Assembly (NCBI RefSeq): GCF_003390395.1
Contig: NZ_QUOV01000001.1
Location: forward strand, 3,596,001 to 3,660,000
DNA: 64,000 nt
Direction: 5' to 3'
Source of the DNA: Thalassotalea euphylliae
GTDB taxonomy: Bacteria; Pseudomonadota; Gammaproteobacteria; Enterobacterales; Alteromonadaceae
A program made the position numbers and the translations under genes. Under the pieces are notes generated by a model. It saw only the letters and a list, made by a program, of their open reading frames with translations. It did not search any database and had not been told where the DNA came from. This document shows positions 21,673 to 34,100 of this stretch, in pieces (within the stretch, counting starts at the first letter, position 1; every line of letters begins with the position of its first letter).

Positions 21673-24600
21673 TATTGTACATATTTAGGTTAGGGCCTAA
21701 GTTAGGAACCAGGTTAAGGTTTAAATCTAGTGGTGTCGGTGGGATAAATTCATCAAGCTGGCCTTCTGGCATAATATCTTCCGGCTCTACTGGCTTAGCT
21801 GGCATTTTCGGCTTATTTTCGACAAACGTTGGCGGCGTAGAGCGACCAACACTCACGTCACGGCTTTTGCGATTAACTTCTTTAAAGCTAGGCTCGTTAA
21901 CACTGCCCGTCAGCTCAAAATTAAACTCTGACACCACCTGTGAAGTAAACACCTCATCAATAGCGACTCCAGCGAGGAAAACTGCTGGGTTTAGAGTGGC
22001 GATCCACGCCAATACGGGCAAGCTTGAAGTTAAATTCGGCTTGTAGCTCATGCGATAGTCGAGAATACCTGCCGCCAGTTCAGTATTGCCTTTCACCGAT
22101 AGGTCACCCGCTGCGCCTTTCATGCGCATATTGTCGGTATACAAGACCCCATCTTTAACTTGTGCATCGGCGCGAATATAGGTGTAGAACATGCCATCAG
22201 AGAAGATATCGCGAAAATCTAAGGTGAGTTTACGCACCAGTGATTGTAAGCTCAGCACAGAGAAAATACGCGCGCCTTTGTCGCTCACTTCACTTAAGTA
22301 ACCATCGTCAATATCAATCGATGCTTGGCCATTGAGTTTGGCTAAACTAAATTCAGTTGGGCCGCCTTGCCAATAAACATCATAGTCGGCTGTCATGCCG
22401 CTATCTTTAATCACACTGGCGTAATCAAATTTATCAAACTCACGCTCAAGCTCATTAATAGTAATTTTGCCGGTTAGCTCAGTCATTGACTGCTCAGGGC
22501 TTAACTGCCAAAAACCGGCAAGCTCAAGCTTAGATTTATCGCGACTGGCTTTAAAGTTTTCCAAGTTTAACTTGTCACCATTGTGTTTAAGCTGAAAACT
22601 CACTTGACCAAAATCTAATTTGCCCAGTTTACAGCTATCACACACCACATCTAACTTCGGAATACTGTTAAATAACGCCAAACGCTCTTGATAGGTTAAC
22701 TCAACTGGCGGCTGTGTAGTTTGGTTCTTATCTGAGGCTTTGTCTTTTTCTATGCCTTGTTCTACGCTTGTTTCAGGGTCTTCATCTGCGCTGCCTTCGT
22801 CACCCATATCAGCCGCTAAATGAATAAAATCAGCATCAACTTCAAGCCCTTGTTGGTGCCAATTCGGGAAGAATTTTATCTCGCTACGCGCCTCTTTGGC
22901 ATTGAGCCTGAGTAACCACCAATTTTTTTCATCAAGCAGGTTAAAAGATACATTGGTGAGCGATTGCCCTAAGACATCAAGTTGGTCAATATTACCGCGA
23001 ATTCGCTCTGGCGCAGGGAATAAGCTGGCGGCTTTATTATCCTTACTACTTTTCGGTAAACTTTTTAGAATGTCGTCAATAAAAGGCTGCCATGCCTGTA
23101 TGTCAGCATAAGCAAGCTTAGTTGTGATGTGAAAACCATTCATCGGCAACAACATGGTGTCATTACCCAATACTAAGTGAGAACGCTGAAACTGTGTTTC
23201 ACTATGATCAAGCACGCCATAGAAACTGAGCTCTTCGCCAGCACTGACAGAAACCGTCGATTTATCCAACTGCCCTGTGACTTTCGCCGTTAACGGCAAT
23301 GACGATTGCTTAGCTTTACCATATGGCGCTGGCAAATTAAGCTCTGTCGCCAATAAGTCACTGGTAATATCGGCTTCGTAGCTAAAGCCACCACCGCGAT
23401 GCGAATTCAACGCCACTTGGCCTAGCCAATTCAATTGCCCATCTGCATAGGGTTTTAGCGGCTCTGGCACTTGTGTCAGCCACTCCTTGGCAGCCCAGTC
23501 GCCTTTAATTGCCAACAAGGTTTGATAATAGTCTTGCTGATCGCGGCCAGTCACTTCAATGCTCAGCGGCATATTACGCCACTTCAGCGATAAGTCCTGA
23601 GTATTAATCACGTCATTTTGGTAGGTCAGCCGACCATTAACGTTAGCGAATGACATTGCCGGTTTAGTTAACTCTAGCTGGTTATCAACAAAGTCAACGT
23701 AGCCTTTCGCCATCACTCCTTTAATATTCTTAAGTGGCAGCGATAGATCGAATTTACCGGATATTGACTTGCTAATCTGCAGTGTCGTCAGCACTTCACC
23801 CACACTCTTTTTCAGTGGGCTTTGCTGCATTAATTGCGTGACATTGGCAGGTGATTCTTGGTTAATGTCTGCTGATACCAGTAATAATTGCTCTTTGCTG
23901 AGATCAGCAATTTCAGCAGTAACACCTGCGACATTTAAACCCGTCAGGCTACCTTCGCGCGCCGTTATCAACATACCGTTATTGGTAAAGTTCAAATTGG
24001 CATCCATCCGTTCAATGGCCGGCCACTTGGTGTCGAAGGCAAACGTGGCATCGCTTAGCTCAGCATCAACGACGAAAATACCTTGCTGCTCGTTAAACGG
24101 AAAATCGCGAAAGGCTCCATTAAACAACACCTGACCCGAGCTAATTTGTCCATCAATTAAACTGCGATCTAAATAGTTAACGAGATCGTCACCCATTAAA
24201 CGGTGTGGGTAATACAAATTAACTTGTTGCACATTCGCACGCTCAATATTGGCCAGTAGCGCCATACTCGCACTTCCGCCTTTAGGCACCGCAATATTCA
24301 CTTCACCTGCTAATGCAATGTTAGGTGCAACAAAATCAAAGTTGTCGACATTTAAGTTCAGGCCAGTATCATCAAATTGAGCAGATAAATTGGCCGCCAG
24401 CTCAGTAAAAGCAATTGGCTGTTTAAAGTGCTCGGCAAAGTCCAATTGGCTATCGCTTGCCTTTAGCTGAACTACGACTTGGTTACCCTGTGCGATAACA
24501 CTGGCATTAAGTCGGCCAACGCCCGGAATTGAGTTTGCATAATTCTGTTGATAATCAATTAGCTCAGCCGTTGCAGCAAATTCACCTGACAAGCGACGAA

Positions 24601-25720
24601 TGTGAATATCGTTTAGTTGCCCACTTGGGCTAAGCTGAGCGAGCGTTTTTGAAAGTGTTGGTGAATCAACAAATAACGGCAGCAGTTCGCTTACGCCAGC
24701 GATATCTAGACCAGAGAGATAAGAGTCAACTTCGTCACCAATCACATCAGCATTTAGGTAGATTGGTTGCCACGCTTGGCCGCTCACTTCCACATTAATT
24801 GGCGCAGAATTTAAGACAATGCGATCACCTAAAATGTCAGCATTGAGCAACGCTTCTTTAAGTTGTACTTCATGCTCTTGCTCGTCGACTATCCAGCGTA
24901 GTTTAGAGTCTTCGATTGAAACGAGTAAGTTACTGGCTAGGCCATTGTCTATGGTCAGCCAAGATTGCCAATTAAGCTCAGAGTAGGTTTTATCATTTTC
25001 TAGGGTTAACGCACGATCTAGCCATGGTGTGACGTTAACACGCTGCCCTCTCACGTAGATTTGGCCTGACATATCGGCCACTTCACTACCGGTAAAATCA
25101 ACCAACACTTTGGCGGTATTGGTTGCTAAGCCTTGAGCTAACACCTCACCACTAGCGCGGTGACGATTGCCTTGGTTAAGCCAGTTAAGGTGCTTGAGGG
25201 CGAGTTTTTTGTCACCACCAGCCGTGCGTACCACCACTTGGCTATTGGTTAATGAAAAGTTGCTGACGTGCAGCAGGAAAATGTCAGATAAACGGTCATA
25301 AATTGAGCTATCTTCGGTGCTGACGCCGTTGTTGGCAAGTTTAGTCGTATCTATCACGACTTTAGCACCGTCTAATGTCAGTCCCCTTGTCACTAAGGTA
25401 CGGTGCTGAATACTGCGCCAAAAGTTAACTTTAATGTCTAAATGTTCGATAAAGACGACGGCTGATTCGGTATCAACCAAGCGAACGTTATTAGCCACCA
25501 GAACAGGCCCAACTTTTTGCCAATCCATGGTCAGCGCACCAATGTGAATATTGGTGTTGTAGGTCGTATTAATATGGTTTTGAAGTTCTGCCCGATAATT
25601 TTGCATATAAGGCAGCAACAAGCGCATGGCACTGATCAATACGGCAACGACAACCAAGAGTATGGCGATACACTTGTAGAGTCGATTTAACCATCTGTTA
25701 GAAAATGCCGTTATATTCAA
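21665..25720 (-). CDS. yhdP: YhdP-family AsmA-like inter-membrane lipid transport protein
   Basis: Large periplasmic protein anchored by one N-terminal membrane helix (about residues 14-34). YhdP with TamB and YdbH moves phospholipids to the outer membrane in E. coli. At 1351 aa it is slightly longer than E. coli YhdP (1266 aa). AsmA-like repeats span the protein, a CxxC pair lies in VVCDSCKLGKLDFG, and the conserved C-terminal block LQSLVRKLTLDFRDIFSDG is present. An acidic/Gln-rich insertion (about 980-1015) and a Pro-rich tail follow family variation. The start appears to be TTG (25720), since no in-frame ATG lies nearby; this is the least certain point. The neighbours rng and tldD match the E. 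coli arrangement. Confidence 0.93.
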   Translation of the reverse strand: MNITAFSNRWLNRLYKCIAILLVVVAVLISAMRLLLPYMQNYRAELQNHINTTYNTNIHIGALTMDWQKVGPVLVANNVRLVDTESAVVFIEHLDIKVNFWRSIQHRTLVTRGLTLDGAKVVIDTTKLANNGVSTEDSSIYDRLSDIFLLHVSNFSLTNSQVVVRTAGGDKKLALKHLNWLNQGNRHRASGEVLAQGLATNTAKVLVDFTGSEVADMSGQIYVRGQRVNVTPWLDRALTLENDKTYSELNWQSWLTIDNGLASNLLVSIEDSKLRWIVDEQEHEVQLKEALLNADILGDRIVLNSAPINVEVSGQAWQPIYLNADVIGDEVDSYLSGLDIAGVSELLPLFVDSPTLSKTLAQLSPSGQLNDIHIRRLSGEFAATAELIDYQQNYANSIPGVGRLNASVIAQGNQVVVQLKASDSQLDFAEHFKQPIAFTELAANLSAQFDDTGLNLNVDNFDFVAPNIALAGEVNIAVPKGGSASMALLANIERANVQQVNLYYPHRLMGDDLVNYLDRSLIDGQISSGQVLFNGAFRDFPFNEQQGIFVVDAELSDATFAFDTKWPAIERMDANLNFTNNGMLITAREGSLTGLNVAGVTAEIADLSKEQLLLVSADINQESPANVTQLMQQSPLKKSVGEVLTTLQISKSISGKFDLSLPLKNIKGVMAKGYVDFVDNQLELTKPAMSFANVNGRLTYQNDVINTQDLSLKWRNMPLSIEVTGRDQQDYYQTLLAIKGDWAAKEWLTQVPEPLKPYADGQLNWLGQVALNSHRGGGFSYEADITSDLLATELNLPAPYGKAKQSSLPLTAKVTGQLDKSTVSVSAGEELSFYGVLDHSETQFQRSHLVLGNDTMLLPMNGFHITTKLAYADIQAWQPFIDDILKSLPKSSKDNKAASLFPAPERIRGNIDQLDVLGQSLTNVSFNLLDEKNWWLLRLNAKEARSEIKFFPNWHQQGLEVDADFIHLAADMGDEGSADEDPETSVEQGIEKDKASDKNQTTQPPVELTYQERLALFNSIPKLDVVCDSCKLGKLDFGQVSFQLKHNGDKLNLENFKASRDKSKLELAGFWQLSPEQSMTELTGKITINELEREFDKFDYASVIKDSGMTADYDVYWQGGPTEFSLAKLNGQASIDIDDGYLSEVSDKGARIFSVLSLQSLVRKLTLDFRDIFSDGMFYTYIRADAQVKDGVLYTDNMRMKGAAGDLSVKGNTELAAGILDYRMSYKPNLTSSLPVLAWIATLNPAVFLAGVAIDEVFTSQVVSEFNFELTGSVNEPSFKEVNRKSRDVSVGRSTPPTFVENKPKMPAKPVEPEDIMPEGQLDEFIPPTPLDLNLNLVPNLGPNLNMYNNG

Positions 25721-25873
25721 ATTTGTTACTACCTAGTTTTTAACGCCAATTGTTTTTGCCAGTTTTTAAACCTGCAAGTTATGCCTGTTCTTGTCATTGA
25801 GGCTTTCATACCATTTGGCATTTGCCAAGCGTTACTTTGTAAGCGAGTTTTAGCCGTACGCCAGTTTTAGGCT

Positions 25874-27340
25874 TTAGACCATGACTACGTCAAACTGTTC
25901 TTGATTGTACATAGGTTCTGTTTGAACCTTTATCAGCTTGCCTATAAAGACTTCAAGCTCTGCTAGGTTGTGGTATTCGTCATTAAGTAAAGACTCACTT
26001 ACCGCAGTGGATGCATAAACAATAAACTGATCTGCATCATAAGCACGATTAACACGAACAATTTCACGTAGTATTTCAAAACAGACCGTCTCAACCGTCT
26101 TTAACGTTCCTTTTCCTTGGCACGAGGGACATTCACCACACAAAATATGCTCTAAACTTTCTCGTGTGCGCTTGCGCGTCATTTCTACTAAACCGAGTGA
26201 CGAAAAGCCGTGAATGCTAAATTTCACTTTGTCTTTTGCCATCGCCATTTCAAGACTATGTAAAACACGGCGTCGATGATCTTCACTGACCATATCGATA
26301 AAGTCGATAATGATAATGCCGCCTAAATTGCGCAGCCTTAGCTGGCGAGCAATCGCTTGCGTGGCTTCCACATTGGTACTGAATATTGTTTCTTCAAGAT
26401 TGCGATGCCCAACATAAGCCCCAGTGTTGATATCTATCGTGGTCATTGCCTCGGTTTGATCAATAATCAAATAGCCACCAGATTTGAGCATGATTTTGCG
26501 CTCTAGTGCCCTTTGAATTTCCGCTTCAACGTCAAATAAGTCGAATATCGGTCGCTCACCTGGATAGTACTCAAGTACGTGCGCTAAGTTAGGCACAAAT
26601 TCTTGGGTGAACTCCATTAACTGATCATAAGTGAGCTTTGAGTCAATGCGAATGCGTTCAAGCTCAGTGCCAAAAAAGTCGCGCAACACTCGAAATGCCA
26701 ACGACAAGTCTTGATAAATAGGCGCATTTATTTGCTTACGTTGTTTTCGTTCACTGACTTTCGCCCAAACGCGACGTAAAAATTCTGCGTCATGTTTAAG
26801 CTCTAATTCACCAGCACCTTCTGCGGCGGTGCGAACGATAAAACCGTGCTTATCATCGCAATAAGGTACCACAATATCTTTTAGGCGATTACGTTCGCTA
26901 ACGTCTTCAATGCGTTGTGATATTCCAGCATGACTGGCATTGGGCATTAACACTAAGTAACGAGAAGCAATGGTAATATCTGTTGTTAGGCGAGCACCCT
27001 TGGTGCCCAGTGGGTCTTTGACAACCTGTACCATCAGGTACTGGCCTTCGTGAACAAGTGTGCGGATATCAGGCACTTGTTCAGGCTCTTTGCCATCGTC
27101 ATTAAGCATGAGCTTAGAGTGGATATCAGAAGCATGTAAGAAGGCTGCTTTGTCTAAATTAATATCAACAAATGCCGCTTGCATGCCGGGTAAAACACGA
27201 ATAATTTTACCTAGATAAATATTCCCCACTAAGCCACGCTTGGCCTCACGCTCAACGTGTAGCTCTTGAAGCACACCGTTTTCAATTAATGCAACGCGTG
27301 TTTCGCTTGGGGTAATATTAACCAGTAATTCACCACTCAT
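25874..27340 (-). CDS. rng: Ribonuclease G
   Basis: Endoribonuclease of the RNase E/G family, which matures the 5' end of 16S rRNA and cuts some mRNAs. It has an N-terminal S1-like domain (about 35-125, GNIYLGKIIRVLPGMQAAFV), the DNase I-like catalytic part with Asp residues in TTIDINTG and IIIIDFIDM, and the zinc-link cysteines in CGECPSCQGKGT. At 488 aa, without a long degradosome tail, it is RNase G and not RNase E. The ATG has an AGGAG site upstream. The order maf-rng-yhdP-tldD is conserved in gammaproteobacteria. Confidence 0.97.
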   Translation of the reverse strand: MSGELLVNITPSETRVALIENGVLQELHVEREAKRGLVGNIYLGKIIRVLPGMQAAFVDINLDKAAFLHASDIHSKLMLNDDGKEPEQVPDIRTLVHEGQYLMVQVVKDPLGTKGARLTTDITIASRYLVLMPNASHAGISQRIEDVSERNRLKDIVVPYCDDKHGFIVRTAAEGAGELELKHDAEFLRRVWAKVSERKQRKQINAPIYQDLSLAFRVLRDFFGTELERIRIDSKLTYDQLMEFTQEFVPNLAHVLEYYPGERPIFDLFDVEAEIQRALERKIMLKSGGYLIIDQTEAMTTIDINTGAYVGHRNLEETIFSTNVEATQAIARQLRLRNLGGIIIIDFIDMVSEDHRRRVLHSLEMAMAKDKVKFSIHGFSSLGLVEMTRKRTRESLEHILCGECPSCQGKGTLKTVETVCFEILREIVRVNRAYDADQFIVYASTAVSESLLNDEYHNLAELEVFIGKLIKVQTEPMYNQEQFDVVMV

Positions 27341-27497
27341 GTACCACTCCTCTCTTCTATACCAATCCTTTAGCTAACCCTGGTTGTAAAAAGACAACAT
27401 CCAACGGTTACTAACAATAATCTATTGGTTAATACTTCTAATCCACTTGCCTGCTTAAAGCCGCCTCACCCACTCACCATGGTGACACACTAATTCA

Positions 27498-28103
27498 CTA
27501 TGGCGACACATACCCTTTAATGCCAAACTTATTGAGCAATAATGACGTTTCATAAAGCGGTAAACCAACCACAGCAAAAAAGCTGCCATCAAGCTTACTG
27601 ACAAACTGCCCGCCAATACCTTGGATGCCATAGCCACCCGCTTTATCTTGTGGTTCACCCGTTTGCCAATAATCGCCGATCTCTTTTGAGGATAGCTGTT
27701 TAAACCACACATCGGTAACAATAACTTGTGCTTGAACCTCGGTTTCACTCACCGCAGCAATTGACGTTAGCACTTGATGTCGCTCTCCAGAGAGCATGGT
27801 CATCATGCTGACAAAATCCTCAAAGCTCTGTGGCTTTCCTAAAATATGATTGTCGAATACCACAGTAGTATCACTGCCCAAGACAACTAACTCGCGTTGG
27901 CTAAGTTGTTTTTCTTGGGCGGCAGCAAGTGCGGTTTGCGCTTTCGCAATAGCTAAACGGTGTACATAATCACTAGCACTTTCATCGGCTAATACAGACT
28001 CGTCGATATCAGCAGGTAGGCAGGTAAATTGGTAACCCAACTGACTTAACAGCGCCTTACGGCGTGGTGATTGTGAGGCAAGAATAAGTTCCGGTTGGGT
28101 CAT
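27498..28103 (-). CDS. maf: Maf-family nucleoside triphosphate pyrophosphatase
   Basis: Cytoplasmic house-cleaning enzyme that hydrolyses dTTP/UTP or modified nucleotides to monophosphates (YhdE branch, judged by its mre-rng context). The start block LILASQSPRRKALLSQLG carries the substrate-binding SxSPRR motif. VLGSDTTVVFDNHILGKP and QDKAGGYGIQG are the other Maf blocks. The ATG at 28103 is preferred over an in-frame GTG two codons upstream. It follows mreD closely and should belong to the mreCD transcript. A 16-base imperfect direct repeat straddles the stop codon (27475-27511). Confidence 0.93.
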   Translation of the reverse strand: MTQPELILASQSPRRKALLSQLGYQFTCLPADIDESVLADESASDYVHRLAIAKAQTALAAAQEKQLSQRELVVLGSDTTVVFDNHILGKPQSFEDFVSMMTMLSGERHQVLTSIAAVSETEVQAQVIVTDVWFKQLSSKEIGDYWQTGEPQDKAGGYGIQGIGGQFVSKLDGSFFAVVGLPLYETSLLLNKFGIKGYVSP

Positions 28104-28112
28104 AATCACTCA

Positions 28113-28592
28113 CTAAGAAATTTTAAAATGGCGACGTACTTTACGCAGTAGTAAGAAAGCCCAAGGCCATAGAATAACCGAGCTCATCACCGGATATAAA
28201 TAGCTTGGTAAGAACACCACATCGGTTAACACTCGCTGCATCCAGAACACGAGCAAGTGATAAAGCGCAGCTAACACACCAACAATTAGTGCTTGCTGCC
28301 ATAATGAAAAGTTACGTATCTTTTGAAAGTTAACCGCAGCAATGTATACAGATAAGGCCATTGCGCCTGCATGCACGCCAAGTGTAGAACCAAGCAATAC
28401 ATCTAATAAAAAGCCCATCACCCAAGCGGTAAAAACGCTCACGCGATTTGGCAGCGCTAAACTCCAGTAAATCAGAACAACCAGCACCCAGTCAGGGCGA
28501 AACGCATCGACACTATGAGGCATCGGCACTATGCTAGCAATTAATGCTAGTAGCAAACTCAGTACAATAATAATGCCGTTATTGGCTAGCAT
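28113..28592 (-). CDS. mreD: Rod shape-determining protein MreD
   Basis: Small inner-membrane component of the elongasome that supports peptidoglycan synthesis along the cylinder. It is hydrophobic throughout, with about five membrane segments and the family-typical RPDWVLVVLIYWSLALP. I use the ATG at 28592 (159 aa), because a perfect AGGAGG lies six bases before it; an upstream in-frame GTG (28610) would place that Shine-Dalgarno inside the gene. The first 14 bases overlap the end of mreC. Confidence 0.94.
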   Translation of the reverse strand: MLANNGIIIVLSLLLALIASIVPMPHSVDAFRPDWVLVVLIYWSLALPNRVSVFTAWVMGFLLDVLLGSTLGVHAGAMALSVYIAAVNFQKIRNFSLWQQALIVGVLAALYHLLVFWMQRVLTDVVFLPSYLYPVMSSVILWPWAFLLLRKVRRHFKIS

Positions 28593-29514
28593 TGGCTGCC
28601 TCCTGTGCACGATTATTCGTTGAGCCTGTTGATTGCGTGCTCGGCTGATTGCTTGACTGCTTGTTTAACTGCTTAGGCGCAAAAATACTGGCTGGTTGCT
28701 CAGGCCACAACAGCAGTAAATATCGCAATTTATCAATTTGTGCGACAGGCTTACTGTAAACTTGAGCGAATGGGCGAGACTCGTCTTTGCGCACCATGAT
28801 CACATTCGATACTGGGTAACCTTCAGGGTATTTTCCCCCCAAGCCAGACGTTACTAACAAATCACCAGTTTGAACGTCGGCACTATGGGGCACATGAGCA
28901 TGCGACAAACGATCTATTTGCCCTGAGCCGTTAGCGATAATACGCGTACCGTTACGGCTAACGCGCACAGGTACAGCATGCGTTAAGTCGGTAATTAAAA
29001 TCACTCGGCTGGTGGTCGTACCCACGTGCAGTATCTGACCAACAATACCTTGTTCGTCGAGCACAGGTTGGCCTTCATAAACACCATCGTTAGCACCACG
29101 GTTAATCACAATTTGATGCGAGTAAGGGTCGCTATCGACTGACAGTATTTCGGCAACCATTTTTTTAGTTTCAGTGCGCAAAGGCGACGCAAGCAGTGAG
29201 CGTAACCGTTCGTTTTCTTGCTTAACGATGGCCAACTCCATCAGTTGTTGCTGAAAGTTTAACTCGTTAACTTTTAGCGCTTCATTTTCTTCAATCAGTT
29301 GCTGACGGGTTACTAAGTTTTCGGCTGTCCATGTCATTAACTCTTTTGGCGTATTCGCCATATACTGCAATGGGCTCACCACCGACTGTAAATAGCCACG
29401 TGCGCTATCAAAGCTTTGCATTTTGTGGTCAAAGAAAATTAACAAGGCAGACACGATCATGACCAGTGCAAGACGGTGCTGAAGAGAAGGGCCATGTTTA
29501 AAGATTGGATTCAT
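28579..29514 (-). CDS. mreC: Rod shape-determining protein MreC
   Basis: Bitopic membrane protein linking MreB filaments to periplasmic cell-wall synthases. One membrane helix lies at about residues 15-32, followed by a coiled coil (about 65-110) and beta-rich domains including the GANDGVYEGQPVLDEQGIVG block. The C-terminus is a Gln/Ser/Asn/Thr-rich tail of low complexity (from about 285), which differs among relatives. It sits downstream of mreB but is separated from it by an intrinsic terminator. Confidence 0.96.
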   Translation of the reverse strand: MNPIFKHGPSLQHRLALVMIVSALLIFFDHKMQSFDSARGYLQSVVSPLQYMANTPKELMTWTAENLVTRQQLIEENEALKVNELNFQQQLMELAIVKQENERLRSLLASPLRTETKKMVAEILSVDSDPYSHQIVINRGANDGVYEGQPVLDEQGIVGQILHVGTTTSRVILITDLTHAVPVRVSRNGTRIIANGSGQIDRLSHAHVPHSADVQTGDLLVTSGLGGKYPEGYPVSNVIMVRKDESRPFAQVYSKPVAQIDKLRYLLLLWPEQPASIFAPKQLNKQSSNQPSTQSTGSTNNRAQEAANASQ

Positions 29515-29536
29515 GACTAACCCAAGTGCAGGTTAA

Positions 29537-29562
29537 AGAAAAAAATGCCAGCGGCGCTGGCA
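29537..29562 (-). terminator. Intrinsic terminator between mreB and mreC
   Basis: Arms TGCCAGC (29546-29552) and GCTGGCA (29556-29562) pair around a 3-base loop. On the minus strand an uninterrupted T-run follows. It lies 55 bases past the mreB stop, so most mreB transcripts should end here and mreCD would depend on read-through or a further promoter. Confidence 0.85.
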
Positions 29563-29616
29563 CTCTGTTAGTTTTTGCTAAGAAAACTATTGGTATAAGC
29601 GTGACTCATACGAAAG

Positions 29617-31143
<1,527 letters not shown>

Positions 31144-34100
31144 TTAATTAACTTCTCGCCAGTAGATTATGCGATCATTACCACGGTAGCGGCCAAAGGT
31201 AGCAATCGCTGAGGCGTTGTCATCGTGTATGAGCGTTTCGTCCCAATCATATTTCAACCATGTAGGGCTTTCATAAATCACATTAGTTTGCCCCTGATTA
31301 TTTGCGCCAGGGGCAAGAAGTGAAAAATCTGTAAATTCACCGCCACTCAATGTGAGCGTTGATAATGACTCAACACTAGTCGCAGGGCTGGGCAAGCTTG
31401 GCATATCAATATTAGAAAGCGACAAGTCAGTAAGTTCTAGCACTGTGAAACTATCATCAGTATTCAATTGGTAGACATTACTATCGTTAAGAAATTCAAC
31501 GTAAATATTCTGTCTTAGATTGCTTGTTTCAGGCCCAAAGCTATTATCAATAACCAAACGGCCAAACCTAACGCTGAATGTTTCGTTTGAGCTATTCACA
31601 AACGGTTTTGGTGTGATGCTTTGCCTACTATTCGCCGTAACTCCATCATCATCTTCAATTCGGGTTACAGTCATAGTAAATTCTGGCTCAAATGGCGGGA
31701 TTTCAGCATTCTCTTCGTGAGCATACGCAAAGTTATCCATTGTACTGAGTTCATAATCGACTTCACCCTTTTCAATTCGAGCAAATAGCTGATTATTCGT
31801 AATAATCTCTGCCTTTGATATCGCCAATTTAGTATTACTTAGTTTACCATTTTTACTATCTTCAGTTGGTAACTCAATGGTAATTTTTGACTGCGATAAG
31901 CGCATAAAGTCGCCGATATAATTTTGCGTCACTTCGTCATCACTGTTGTAAGCGGTAATAGTAATTGTAGGCTGCTGCTGGTATCTAATACTGCCGTCTC
32001 CACTGGCATCTTCTTGACCTGAATACACCCAGTTCACTTGTGGCTCTACTGACGTCAAGGTTCCATGATTGTCAATTGCAGGTATAGCATTAGCATCTAC
32101 TTTCACGGTTTGAATAAAATAGGCAGGAATAAAACGACCAATATCTATGGCAGTTGTTTCGCTGAGGCTGTTCGCATTCCACAACCCACCATCAACAATA
32201 AGTGCGGGGGTTTGATCGCCAAAGTTGGTATCAGAAACATCAAGTGTTACTAAACCAACTTCGCTGTATTTTGCTAATGATGTTTCGTATTTTCCTGCGG
32301 AAAACAGCGGTTGAGCAACAGAATTAGTGACATTAGCTGGCGTCCCAGAAGTTATGTCAGCCAAAGCAGGAAGGTTCAAAATACCTTCTACTGCGGCAGC
32401 ATCAGTTGGGCCTGTTCTCTGTAAGTTTATTTGTAAATTACTCGGTTGATAATTAATGGTCGTCGAACCGCCGTAATTGACAGCCTCAAACGTAACTTTA
32501 AATGGCGTGCTCGCAACATGCCTGATTAGTGAATCGGCAGTAGTACCATCTAAGGCACTACCATCATTTTTTTCTACCAAGATATTAATGTAATGCGGTT
32601 TAACCCAAAAAGCTCCAGAGTTGCCCAATAAGGTAAAGCCCGGTTGCGTTGGCAAATTGGCTGGCTGTATATACCTTGCTGCTAGTTGCACTTGGCCAGC
32701 ATCGTTATGAATATTACTAGGTAAGGTTGCTTTGCCATTTGCGTCAAAGCTAAGGTTTACATCTTCATAGCCACTGCTGATATCAGGTATAACCTTGCCG
32801 CCAATAGTGTACGGGTTGCTACCCTGATTGTTCGGGGTAAGATAACTCAACGCTAAGTCTACTGTTCTATTTTGATTAGCGAATAAGGTTTGACACTGGC
32901 CACTACCATTGTCTTGCTTTGCTTCTAACGTAACATTTTGAATCGGTAACCCTGCGGTGCCATTTTTAATCCCATCAAAAACAAACCCAGCCGTTGCAAA
33001 AGCGATATCACAGCTTTGGGTATTACCACCTAAGTCACCGCACTCAAAGGTATTGTCTGCACCTAAATTTAAACTAAGCGTTGCATTGCCTGCTTGGTTG
33101 TAATTTATCTCGGCGCGATTAGCATTATTTAAGGCAGGGCTTTGACCATTAGTAAGTGATATCGTACGGGTTAGGCCACCGTTAATTGCTAAAGTGACAT
33201 CTGTGGTGATAGCGCTATCAATGTTGGTGCAATCGCCATTCGTGCAGGCAACAATTTGAATCGCCTCTGGTTCACAGGTTAGCCCCAATCCGTCATGACG
33301 AATTTGGAAAACACGCTTGTCATCCACGCAATCGGTACCCACCAACATATCCGCTTGAATTTCTGCTTGAGTAAGCACTTTGTTGTATATTTTGACTTCG
33401 TCAAAACGGCCTTGCGAAGATCGCGTTGATGGGAAATTACTTGCATCGCCACGCGCATAATTCGACGCATTGTCACCGAAGACAATTTGATTAAGGTCAC
33501 TCATTTGACCATTGGTATTAAAGTTTAAACCCGCACGCAAGTTACCATCAACGTAGAGCTCAAATCTGTCATCAGGGTAGTTCCAGGTCGCTGTCACATA
33601 ATACCAAGTATCTGCTGTCCGAGAGCTTGAGCTTGATTCCTGAAATGAAAAGTCTCTATCTCTGGAGTCTTCAAAACTGAATTTTAGGCGACCATTAGCG
33701 GCAATTTCTAAAACAAAATACTTGTCTCGCGCTGAGCCGCAATTAGGGTTGCCATTACATGAGGCATCAAATAGTACGCGCTCTCTACCTGCATTCCAGT
33801 TGATATCACTATTGAACCAAAAACTGATGGTACCGCGCGCGCCAACGTCTTCGTCGATATCTAGCGATGAACGAAAGGCATTGCTAATCGCCGTACTTGC
33901 GTTTTCGCCCGCTGAATCAAAGCCGCGACAAAATTTACTGTCGGTATCTAATAGGCCACCAATGTTGGTTGCGTGATTATCGCCGCCACTCATATCATCA
34001 ATTTGGCCCGATATGTCACTTTGTTCAAAGGTGTAATGAGCGAGTAAGCTACTAGTTGGACATGGGTGCCTTTCTTGAAAAATATTGTTGATTTGCGCAC

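Noticed and set aside
23769..24134. 121-codon plus-strand ORF opposite yhdP
   Set aside because: Antisense to a conserved gene, without a recognisable domain or start signal.
27475..27511. Imperfect 16-base direct repeat around the maf stop as an attachment site
   Set aside because: There is no integrase, tRNA or element boundary nearby and the two copies differ at several positions; it is probably a local duplication.
27455..27748. 97-codon minus-strand ORF overlapping maf in another frame
   Set aside because: The overlapping frame belongs to the clearly conserved Maf protein; this one has no supporting start signal or family.
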